DNA of 64,000 bases from Pelagophyceae sp. CCMP2097. Taxonomy: Eukaryota; Sar; Pelagophyceae. Numbering within the stretch: position 1 is the first letter of the stretch; each line of letters opens with the position of its first letter. The DNA lies in the NCBI GenBank assembly GCA_026770575.1, contig MU657173.1:386573-450572 (forward strand). Direction: 5' to 3'. The position numbers and the translations under genes were made by a program. A model generated the notes under the pieces. It saw only the letters and a program-made list of their open reading frames with translations. It was not told where the DNA came from and searched no databases. Below are positions 1 to 8,450 of the stretch, in pieces.

Positions 1-261
1 TTCTTACTCGTAAAATGGGAACGAGGCGCCTACTCGTTTTTTTCGAGTTCGAGGGTGCTAAATATGCGCCCAAGGGGAAAAGGGGGAAAAAACACCCCGA
101 ATCTCGGCGGAAGCAAGCGCGCAGGCCACCCAGTGCAACCCAAAAGGCCACGACGATCATAGGACCCGTAAGCGCACTCGAACAAATCCAACGGACGATC
201 CAACTGAAACAAACTGCATTACAGTGAAACTGTAATTCAATAAGGCGAAAAAACAGCAACT

Positions 262-383
262 CGGCCGATTCAGCGATTGGTGGTTGATGCGATTGCTAAA
301 ATTGGGAGTGGAGGTCGAGCAGGAGCATCATTGGAATCATCATAGAAGAAGTTTTTGGTCACAGGTTCGAATCTGGTCGGCCG
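262..383 (+). pseudogene. tRNA-Ser(GCU)-like remnant
   Basis: A 6-bp stem cggccg (262-267) can pair with cggccg (378-383). Downstream of its 5' arm is a D-arm-like box (about 279-292), then a loop containing ttgctaa as in tRNA-Ser with anticodon GCT. A T-loop with ttcgaat sits in a weak T-arm at about 361-377. The anticodon stem closes with an A-A mismatch, the T stem is imperfect, and the variable region is far too long for a normal serine tRNA. It is followed by an A-rich tail. I read it as a decayed or retroposed tRNA copy (SINE-like head) rather than a working gene. Confidence 0.35.
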
Positions 384-517
384 CAAAAAAAGAAGAAGAA
401 ATAGCTCAATAAGAATTTAAAAAAATAAAAATAAAAATAAGGAGGATTTGGAGGTTCAGCGATTAGTTAAATAATTTTAATTATTTTCGTGGGCATTGCA
501 ATGGGATTTGGCTGTAT

Positions 518-1010
518 CCTTCGGGTCCTCCGTGTGCCTCCGGCGTGCTCTTGTAATATCAGGAGACTTGTCATTCCCGTGTGTTTGCTTCGTCTAAAAA
601 GCCAATACAATGTCTTGTAAATACAAAAATGGAGTTTATTAATTACCCAAAGGCTCCTCTTATTGAGAATAAAACCTGTTTTCGCCCTTTTTTTGAACTC
701 CTAATTACCGCTTGAAACAGCCGTGGGACGGACAGACAAAAGTGCCCCTGGTAATCCTTCAATCAAAGGACCCGAAGGGCTCCGGGCCTCTGGGCCTGGT
801 TGCCAACCTTTGACTCGGGTTTGGCGGTTATTCCCCTTTGGGCCAGCCCCACTGGCACCCAGGGTGGATCTTAAGCAAGCAAGGGCCCCTTTGGGGCAGC
901 CCCACCCAGGTTCTTGGATCAGGTGGTTTTTCACCCAGGGTGGATCTTAAGCAAGCAAGGGCCCTTACCGTAAACTGACGTTGACTAAACGGCAAGGACC
1001 TTCGGGTCCT
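518..1010. repeat. dispersed short repeats, including a 12-mer in both orientations
   Basis: The 12-mer ccttcgggtcct occurs at 518-529 and 999-1010, and its reverse complement at 767-778. A 33-bp unit (cacccagggtggatcttaag and onward) occurs at 856-888 and again at 932-964 with at most one difference. The arrangement suggests a small repeat unit or the edge of a non-coding mobile element. No terminal structure or coding capacity was seen. Confidence 0.5.
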
Positions 1011-1338
1011 CAATTAAACAAACGCTCAAACAGCGCGGGGCATCGCAATTTCGCAAAAGGAAATGAGGGAAGGGGAAGTTCGGAGGCGGAGGCGACGGAC
1101 GGGCGCCAGGTCACCACCAAGCAGCCCCAGCCGCCTAGCCGCGGCCGTCCACTGGCACTACAAAGAAATACTTTTAACCGGAGACTCGACTCGGACTCGG
1201 AACGCGGCGCTGTGCCGTGCGCGCCATGGAAAGTGGCGCGGGCCGCAGTCGAGCACCCCGCAGAAGCGACGACAGGGACGTTTGCAACCCGAATTGCGCG
1301 AGCCCGGGAGTCCAGCCGCACCCCCTGGCGGGACGTTT

Positions 1339-3098
1339 TTAGTAGAAGCGCGCCGCGACCCGGTCGGAGAGCGGCGCGAATTGTTTGAGCGCGTTCGCGG
1401 CCCTGGCGAAGAGCTGCGGCCCCGCGGCGCAGAGGTCGAAGATCCAAAACGCCTTGTCCGAGATCCGGAGCACGCTGTCCAGGACCCCGACCGCCTTGCC
1501 GCACCGCCGCTGCGTCAGCCGCCAGAGCCTAGCGGGGAGTCGCGCGCCCGCTGGGAGTGGTTCGTCCCCGGAAAGGGCGCACCCGTCTCGCTTCCACTGG
1601 TGGACTTGCCGCAAGACGAACGACGCGAGCTGCGGGCCTCGGAGGCGGAACAAGATCGCCACAACGACGACGATGGCGCAGAGGGCGACGAGGCCCGTCT
1701 CCGAGGCCTCTTCGTCGGGCGGCGCCGCGCGCGCCGCCTTCGGCGCCGTGGCAAAATGCCGGGCGAGCGAGTCCGTGCACCTGGCCCCGCCGCGTGCGGC
1801 CGACGACGCGCGGACGCGGCCCCGGGGGACCTCACGGTGGTCCGACGGCGGTGGCGGACCGCTTCTTCTTGCCGGCGGGGGGCTTGTCGGCGTAAAACGC
1901 CTCCGTGGCGAGCGCGGCCCGGATCTTTGCGCCGTGCTGGACCGCCGCCGTCCGCGTATTCACCGCCTAAAACGGTCCGTTCCAATCGCCGAGGCCGGGC
2001 GCGCGGTGGCGCGGCGCGGCCCCGCGGCGGGGCGGCGCGCCCCCGCGGCGGACAGCCCCCGCGGCGACGCACGAGTCGGACGGCCTTGCGCAGCGCGGAC
2101 TGCGCCGCCTGCCGCTCCTCGTCAGTCCGCGCCAAACTCATCGCCATCTCGCAGGCCTCGCCTACGGCCCGTCGTCGCCCGCGGCGCACGCCTTGCGCGC
2201 CCCCCCCGTCGCTTCTTACGCGCGGCGGTGTATTCGTCCAACATCCGCAGCGCCTTGCTCCGCCGCAGGTGCGCCTTGACGCAATTGGCGTCGATCTTCA
2301 GCGCCTGATCGCACCTGCGAAACGGCCGCTGCTCCGACGCCCGACGCGGCGCCCCCCCCGGCGTCTCCGGCGCCGAAGAGACCGCGGCGGCAGCGCGCAC
2401 GCACAGCGAGAGCGCGTGGCGCGGCCTGCGGAGCTCGAGGAAGCTCAGGGCCATGTTCGTCATGATCGGCAGCGCGACGTCCTTGAGCGTCGCGTCGTTG
2501 ACGGCGGCGTCGTCGGAGCCAAGGTCCTGCAAAGACCACTTTTCGGCAGAAAGGCCCGTCGAGAAACGCGCATGGCGGGACGCACGAGGCCCGCCATCGC
2601 TTGCGCGTACATTTCGATCGCCGGCTTGTGGTCGCCCGCCTGCACGGGCGCGTATGCGGCGCTCGCGTCAGTGCGGCGGCGCTCGCGTCAGTGCGGCACT
2701 TCCGCGCCCTTTCGGCGCCTTGCCGGCGCTTGTCCGGCGCACGCACGTGGAATCGCTCGTTGCCCGCATCACGCATGTCTTTGCTGAACTGGAGTTTCTT
2801 CGCACGCGGCAGCGCGGCGACCGTCTTGACGACCTGCCCAAGTCTTATATCAAAGTCCGCGTTGGCAATGTCCGTCTCGTCCACGGGCTGGTACTCGTAG
2901 TCCGACACCTTCTTCTTCACCTGCATTCATAGAGCGTTTTTCGCACAGCGGCGCGGACAAGCCCCCACGCGCCTCGAGCTTGACGCCCGTGCTCGAAGTA
3001 TTCGCGTTGACAATCTCCAGCAGCCGGCTGTACGAGTAGAGCCCGCCCTGGCCGGCGCCGCGCGCAGCACCCGCCTCGACCGCCTGGACCCGCGACAT
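1339..3098 (-). CDS. TPR protein with a C-terminal membrane segment
   Basis: Exons, 5' to 3' on the minus strand: 3098-2985, 2920-2747, 2639-2586, 2526-2405, 2314-2220, 2161-2073, 1966-1836, 1780-1583, 1528-1339, giving about 388 residues; codon phase agrees at every junction. The middle contains tetratricopeptide helices, for example DMRDAGNERFH, AIEMYAQAM, then NMALSFLELRRPRHALSL and AHLRRSKALRMLDEYTAA, an arrangement typical of chaperone-type TPR proteins. Near the C-terminus lies a hydrophobic segment (GLVALCAIVVVVAILF), followed by a basic tail of about 95 residues. The likely role is a membrane-tethered TPR adaptor or co-chaperone; the membrane is unknown. No catalytic domain is visible. 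The first-exon donor is the least certain junction. The 2640-2746 intron carries a perfect 20-bp tandem duplication. Confidence 0.7.
2656..2695. repeat. 20-bp perfect tandem duplication inside an intron
   Basis: The 20-bp unit gcggcgctcgcgtcagtgcg is present twice, head to tail (2656-2675 and 2676-2695), wholly inside the intron 2640-2746 of the TPR gene. Confidence 0.9.
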
Positions 3099-3304
3099 TC
3101 CCGCCCAGAACTTGGTTTCGCTGCGCTCGATTATCGCGTCTCGGGAGGTTCATATCAAATCTTAAGTACTGCACGCATGTTCCATCAAACAGTTTGACTC
3201 AATTCGAGAATCGTGATTTTGAGAAGCGAATCTAAATCCAGCGCGCTGTGCGCGCCGGGAACGCTCGTAGCCACCGAGGGTGCCCTTAAGTGCCCTCGAG
3301 AAGA

Positions 3305-3467
3305 GGACTAGATTTAGTCCCCGTCGGCTCCTCGTTAAGACTCTGCCTTCTAGGAGGAGCCGCGTGCCCAGAGCAGCTCACGGGACACTCATGACACCCC
3401 CTAAGGCGACTCACGCCAGCCAAAACCCGTCTGAATGGCCGGGAATCGGCCATTATGAGGCCTCATA
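3305..3467. other. cluster of four perfect inverted repeats in the intergenic region
   Basis: Four self-complementary elements lie within 163 bases: ggacta/tagtcc (3305-3320, 4-base loop), ggctcctc/gaggagcc (3326-3361), aatggccg/cggccatt (3434-3454, 5-base loop) and the 14-bp palindrome tatgaggcctcata (3454-3467). They lie between the divergent TPR (-) and methyltransferase (+) genes. They could be hairpins in a 5' leader, a small structured RNA, or transcription-factor sites. The rest of 3099-3688 shows nothing recognisable. Confidence 0.5.
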
Positions 3468-3688
3468 AGGTCGATTTTTCGTCACGGAAGGACCGGTGTC
3501 CTCAGTTTACGAGAGAGGGGATCGAAAAGGCTGTGGTCTCGAACTCTTTTCTCCGTTGGAGAGACCGCCGCCGCTCTTTTCAAAGTCGCCAAACGAGTTC
3601 AGCGAAGTTGTTTTTTACTTTTCAGCGAAGGTCCAGGCTGCTGCTAAGAGCGACGTTTCCTTGGCCAGGACCGGCTCTCTCTATAGTC

Positions 3689-4529
3689 ATGGACGACGAG
3701 AGCGACGGCGAGTACGAGGACCAGACGTTTACCTTTGGCCCGCATGCAATTGTCGCGAGTACCATCGTCGAATTGGGGCTCGAGGCCCTCTGCGAGTACG
3801 TCCGCGCTCGGAGCGCTCGGACGGCGCGCCGTCGAGCCTTTGCGCCGCCGAGCCTGTCGCGCGCTGAAAACCCGCGCGCAGGCTCGAGGCGAATTCGGAC
3901 GAAATTTCGGGCCAGCGCGCGTGGCCCGGGTCGCTCCTGCTCTGTTCCTTTCTCCTGGACGCGCCCGCGGCCGTTTCCGGCCTTAAAGTGCTCGAGCTCG
4001 GGGCCGGCTGCGGCGTCTGCGCCATGCTCGCGGCGAAGCTCGGCGCGGCGAACGTCGTCGCGAGCGACGGCGACGACCGCTGCCTGAAGCGCCTCCGCGA
4101 CAATGTGGCCAAGAACTTTGGAGGAGCTGGTGCCTGCCACGCCGCAGAGCTGCTCTGGGGCGACGACGATTCGTGAGTCGCTTTTCATGATTTTTTTTTT
4201 TGAAACGGGGCCCTAGGCTCGCGCGGTTCAAGTCGGCGCACGGCACAGTCTTTGACGTCACGCTCGCGGGCGACGTCCTCTACAAGCACGCCCTCGTGGC
4301 CCCGTTTGTGAAGACGCTCGCCGCCGTCGTTTCCCCTGGAGGCACGGCGTACCTCTGCCACCTCCCGCGCGCCGGCGTCGAGCACATCGACGTCACGCTC
4401 GCGCTCGACACCGCCGGCTTCGACCTCGAGGTCTGCGCGGTGCGCGCGGACCTCGTCGTCGACGGGGCGGACTGCAGTGCGGAGGATGCCCAAAACGCAA
4501 AACTCTACAAACTAACGCGCCGCGCATGA
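3689..4529 (+). CDS. small class I SAM-dependent methyltransferase (METTL21/Methyltransf_16 type)
   Basis: Exons 3689-3799, 3916-4172 and 4217-4529 give 226 residues, with codon phase preserved at both junctions. Exon 2 carries the family signature: WPGSLLL, then VLELGAGCGV (motif I, SAM-binding glycines), and VVASDGDD with its acidic residue after the second strand. Exon 3 carries FDVTLAGDVLYKHAL, in the position of the family's post-I D-x-x-Y motif. Members of this family methylate lysines of translation factors or chaperones, or other protein targets; the substrate cannot be told here. The N-terminus is acidic, as is common in the family. Intron 1 (3800-3915) folds into a strong hairpin (3849-3886); intron 2 is only 44 nt with a long T run. 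Confidence 0.8.
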
Positions 4530-4620
4530 GATCCGTCCGACCGCAGGGGACCTCGAGGCGTCCGACCCTGGCCCGGCCTCGGCTGGGTGTGGGCGTGTAT
4601 CAAATCCTACGAAGGAGTCA

Positions 4621-4656
4621 CCTCGCGAGCTCGCGCGATATCGCGACCTCGCGAGG
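4621..4656. promoter_or_regulatory. 36-bp near-perfect palindrome upstream of the oxygenase gene
   Basis: The sequence starting cctcgcgag and ending ctcgcgagg is self-complementary apart from a few central positions, with tcgcg repeated several times and a gcgatatcgc core. It lies 125 bases before the chosen ATG at 4781. It could be a binding site for a dimeric factor, a cruciform-forming element, or an end of the repeat copy next to it. Confidence 0.4.
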
Positions 4657-4668
4657 CGTGTGTCGAGG

Positions 4669-4710
4669 CGCAGCCTAAGTGGAGTGCATAACAGAAGAAG
4701 AAGCACGAGG
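4669..4710 (-). repeat. inverted partner of the oxygenase gene's second intron
   Basis: Bases 4669-4710 (cgcagcctaagtggagtgca and onward) match, in reverse complement, the intron at 5802-5847 of the following gene with about two small indels and one substitution. The two copies therefore flank most of the gene in opposite orientation. This looks like two members of a short intron-associated repeat family. Confidence 0.6.
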
Positions 4711-4780
4711 GGTATAGGCGCAGGCACTTGGCGCTGCGCCCTCGGTATTGACGGGACGGTGCGACCGGGCGCGACGCGCG

Positions 4781-5946
4781 ATGCTGTTGCTGTGCTGCGC
4801 CTCTTTCGCGGCGAGCTGCGGTGCTTTGACGCCCGAGGCGTGGGCGATTGTCCGGCGCGGCGGCGTGCACGTGGAGCGCGACTTTTTATCGCAAGACCTC
4901 GTCGCCGCGCTGCGAAACGACGCGGCGGCGCTCCACGCGGAGGGCGCCTTCCGCGCCGACGGCCTCTTCCGCACGACGGACGACCGAGCCGCGCAGGGCT
5001 TCTCCGACGAGGACAGGCAGACGTATCGGAGGCCCTGGCTCGAAGACGTCGGCGACGTCTCCTGCCGGAAACGCTTCCGAGACAAGATGGACGCGCTGCG
5101 TGTGGCGGCCGCGGCGGCGCTGCCGGAGCGAAACAAAGCGCTCTTCGGAGGCGCTGCGGCCGACGAGATGACGTTCAACTACTACGCGCCGGGGGCCGCG
5201 CTGCGTGAACACCTTGATGAGTATCATGAGGAAGCAAAAGGAGTGCGCGGCTGGGTCGTTCCCACGCGGCGGTGCGTCACGTGGCTCGTCTACTTGAACG
5301 AAGACTGGCTCGACTCCGAGGGCGGCGTGCTGCGGTGCTACCCGCGCGCCGACGCGGCACCACCCGTGGGGGCGTCGGTTGACGGCGACGTCCAAGTCGG
5401 CTGGCTGACGCCTCGCGGCGGCCTCGGCAAAGACGAAGCCGTCTTCCTCGGCGAGGCCGGCGAGGGCCACGTCCTCTACACGGCCGCCGGCGATCAGGTC
5501 TCCGACGACATCCGGAATCTTGTTGCGCCAGTCGACTTTTCAAAGTACGTCAACGACGCCACTCGGACCTTTGACTCGCTCGCGACGCCGTGCAAACCCG
5601 CGTCCTTCATCGAGTGCGATATACACACATGCTTGCTTCCGGGTACGCGACTCGCCTGACTGGATGCATGGCAGCTGCCTCGACCCCAAGGGCGGTTCGC
5701 CGCGGTGCGGCCCATCCGCGCGGCCCCGGCAGAAAACGCTCGACGTCCTCCCGAGAGCGGGCACGCTCGTCATTTTCGACTCCGTCGCAGTGCCTCACGA
5801 GGTGCTTCTTCTTCTTCTGTTGCACTCCACTGAGGCTGCGACCGTAGGTGCTCCGCGTCACTTCGGCGAGGCCGCGGCTCGCGGCGACGGGGTGGTTCCA
5901 CGCCGCGCTGCCCGGCCCCGCGGGCTCCGACGAAGACGCGGCGTGA
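4781..5946 (+). CDS. 2-oxoglutarate/Fe(II) oxygenase, prolyl 4-hydroxylase family
   Basis: Exons 4781-5613, 5675-5801 and 5848-5946 give 352 residues with consistent phase. The ATG at 4781 was chosen because it opens a signal peptide (MLLLCCASFAASCGA), so the protein probably enters the secretory pathway or an organelle behind it. The oxygenase core is clear: FNYYAPGAALREHLDEYHEE supplies the HxD iron ligands (His and Asp of HLD). GTLVIFDSVAVPHE supplies the distal iron-binding His, and the last exon supplies the 2-oxoglutarate-binding Arg/Lys region and the family ending TGWFHAALPG. It should hydroxylate proline or another residue using oxygen and 2-oxoglutarate; the substrate is unknown. 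A roughly 60-residue loop between the GGVLRCYP strand and the distal motif is longer than usual. It is convergent with aspartokinase, 127 bp apart. Confidence 0.82.
5802..5847 (+). repeat. 46-nt intron belonging to an inverted repeat pair
   Basis: The intron runs from GTGCTTCTTC to CCGTAG. Its reverse complement reappears at 4669-4710 upstream of the same gene. A repeat that coincides exactly with an intron is what introner-type elements produce. Confidence 0.55.
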
Positions 5947-6073
5947 TGGCCCCTGTGCCACGGAAGTGTGCTTCGTGGGTTTTAATAACGGTGTGCGTAA
6001 CGGTGTGCGCCGATCGGCGCCGGGCGCGGGCGGCACGGGGCGGTGTACGGCGCGCCTCCTTTCCCGCACTGCG

Positions 6074-7946
6074 TCACTTGAGCGCGAGCGGCGCGCAGAA
6101 CGCAGGCCGGTCGGCTTCCGCGGAGAAGAAGCAGTCGTGGAGCGCCGCCAAAACCTTTTGCGCGTCGTCGTCTTGGACGACGAGCGAGATGTTGACCTTG
6201 GAGGCGCCCTGCGAGAGCATTTCGACTTCGACGCCGATGTTGTGCAGCACGGCGAAGACTCGAGCGATGAGGTACGTCGATTGCTTCACGTCGGCGATGA
6301 AGGACACGATGCTCCGGTTGCGGTGGATGGAGACCTGCGCGATCTTGGCCAGGTCGCCGAGCGCGTCCTTCGAGAGCTCCTGCTTCTTGTCTAGCGTCAG
6401 CGAGACGGAAACTTCCGACGTGGCCACGACGTCGACGGAGACGCCGTCTCTTTCAAAAACGCCAAAGACGCCCGCGAGGAATCCCGGCTGGCCGAGCATT
6501 CGGAGGGAGACGATGTCGACGAGCGTGATGTTCCTCTTGGTTGTGATTGCGACCACGATGGACGTCCTCGGAGACTTGGCGCGCTCACCTTCGATCGACT
6601 CCTTCGACGCGATCAGCGTGCCCGGATGCGACGGGTTGTACGAGTTCTTCACGCGCACGGGCGTGTTGAAGCGCAGCGCCGGCTGCATCGAGATCGGGTG
6701 CAGCACCTACGAGCGGATGCCAAAGGGACGCCGTGGCGAGTCCGACCCCCGGGCCTCCTCTCCTCCAAAGGCCGTCGTCTACGGACCTGGGCGCCGAAGT
6801 AGGCGAGCTCGGCGGCCTCTTCGTAGGTGACAAAGGGCACTGGGACGGCGTTCTCGACGACGCGCGGGTCGGCGGACATCATTCCGTCGACGTCCTTCCA
6901 AACTTGCACTTCCACCGCCGTCCCCGCCGCCCCAAGCACCGTCGCCGTCAAATCCGAACCGCCGCGGCCAAGAGTAGTGACGCGGCCGTCTCGGTCGTGG
7001 CCGATGAATCCCGTGACGATGGGCACCTGGCGCTGTCGCAGGCAGAGGTCGTCTAAGTTTGCCGCGATGTCGGCGTAGCACGCCTCGTCCACGTTCGCGT
7101 CGCCAAAGTTGCCGACGGTGCGCACGCCGAGCGACCACGCCTAGGGGACGGCTATTGGGGTGCGTCGGCTCTTGAGGTGCAGCAAAGGGACGCACGTCGG
7201 TGGCGATTGCGGGGATATTGTGCGCTTTAAACATCTGCGCCGCCAGCACGCGCACCGACATGCGCTCGCCGAAAGAAACGACGAGGTCGCGCGTGCCTGA
7301 CGAAGGACGCGTAAACGCTTCAAAGGGGCGCGGTGGAAGGACGCCGGCGCGGACGGGGCGAGAGCTCGCGGACCATGGAAACGCCGTCCAAAAGCGACTC
7401 GAGGTCCCGCAGCAGCTGGCGCACCTACACGTCTCTCCTTGAGAGGCCTCTTGGGCGCTTCTCAAACGCACGTCACGGCCCGTCGTGGGCGGGAGGCCGA
7501 GGATCTCGATGGCGTCGATATGAACTTGTCGAATGTCGTCCACGCGCACGATGCCCTCGTTCACCGCGCGCTCCGCCGCCGCCAGGATCAGGTTCCTGCG
7601 TGATATTAGCGTGGGACAGCGCGAGCGCCGATACGCGGCCCGACGGCGCGTCGACGCACGTCGTCTTGCCCATGGCCGACACGACCACGATGGGCCAGAT
7701 GCCCGTCTCGTCGATTTGGGAAGAGATCAGAGCGGCCACGTGCTGCACACGCTCGGCGTTGGCCACGCTGGACCCGCCGAACTTCATGATGACCCGCTTG
7801 CCTGGCGACGCCGCCGCATTTCCGGCCACCACCGGCGCCTCCGGCTGCGCCACGGCCTGGAGCTGCATCGGCGCGCGGCGCTGCGGCGCCGCCTGGAACG
7901 CGCGCGCCACGGCGCAGAGCAGCGCGGCAGACGTCCAGGCCCTCAT
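6074..7946 (-). CDS. monofunctional aspartokinase, probably plastid-targeted
   Basis: Exons (minus strand): 7946-7660, 7595-7472, 7424-7355, 7296-7196, 7140-6787, 6706-6074, giving 522 residues with every junction in phase. It catalyses ATP-dependent phosphorylation of L-aspartate, the entry step to lysine, threonine, methionine and isoleucine. The kinase signature [16 protein letters not shown] lies at about residues 51-66, and [19 protein letters not shown] and [16 protein letters not shown] follow. Two C-terminal ACT domains (from [13 protein letters not shown] and from [13 protein letters not shown]) indicate allosteric control by end-product amino acids. No homoserine dehydrogenase domain is fused. 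The N-terminus is a hydrophobic signal followed by ARA-FQAAP, matching the phenylalanine-containing bipartite plastid signal of stramenopile-type algae. Five of the introns are 47-80 nt. Confidence 0.93.
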
Positions 7947-8450
7947 GGTAGCGATTTACTATCGCGGAAACAGTGAGTCTCCGAGTCGATATCCGGATTC
8001 GGACAAAACATCGATTTCTGACCGAGTAGGGTCCCTCCGGTCCGGACTTGCGCCGTCGCGGCCAGTCGCGCCGGAGGCTCGCCGCCGTTGAAGGATAGGG
8101 GACGCTCGCCTTCGTTTCTCGAGGTATCGAGTCGTCGGCGTGAGAACCCCGGCCTCGTCTCGACTGTGAGCCAGGTCTCGCCTCGTCTATACGTCGTGCG
8201 TCTCTGTGATGGTCGTGTGCTGTAGTGTGCAGCCCGAATCCCCGGCCACTACACAGGTCTTGAAATTGGTCCTTCCTGAGCCCGTTGGTCTCTCGTCACC
8301 TCTCCGAGCCCACGCACGTGATGGTCACGGACCGTCGAGGCCGGATATCTCCGGAGGCAGCGTCTAAATATCGCCCAAACTAGAATATCGCCCAAACTAG
8401 AAGCTGTCCTGGAACCGCCGGGCGTGCGCGACGGGTGCCGGAGGCTTCTG
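7947..8450. other. intergenic region between divergent plastid-protein genes
   Basis: The 504 bases between two divergent starts presumably hold both promoters. The only distinct structure is a perfect 17-bp tandem duplication (aatatcgcccaaactag) at 8367-8400, 50 bases before the plus-strand ATG. No TATA-like element stands out. Confidence 0.5.
8367..8400. repeat. 17-bp tandem duplication
   Basis: aatatcgcccaaactag occurs at 8367-8383 and again at 8384-8400 without a gap, immediately upstream of the gene starting at 8451. Confidence 0.9.

Larger units (their letters stand above)
1..1338. other. lower-GC intergenic stretch, no convincing gene
   Basis: No open frame here looks like a protein. 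Bases 1-720 are clearly richer in A/T than the rest of the window. They hold a tRNA-like remnant (262-383) followed by an A-rich tail (about 385-445). Bases 500-1010 hold dispersed short repeats described separately. Bases 1020-1338 are GC-rich and contain only antisense or low-complexity frames, probably the 3' flank of the minus-strand TPR gene. Confidence 0.6.

Noticed and set aside
5643..5674. 32-nt intron with donor GTACGC in the oxygenase gene
   Set aside because: It breaks codon phase with the next exon; the donor GTGCGA at 5614 keeps phase and matches the local consensus.
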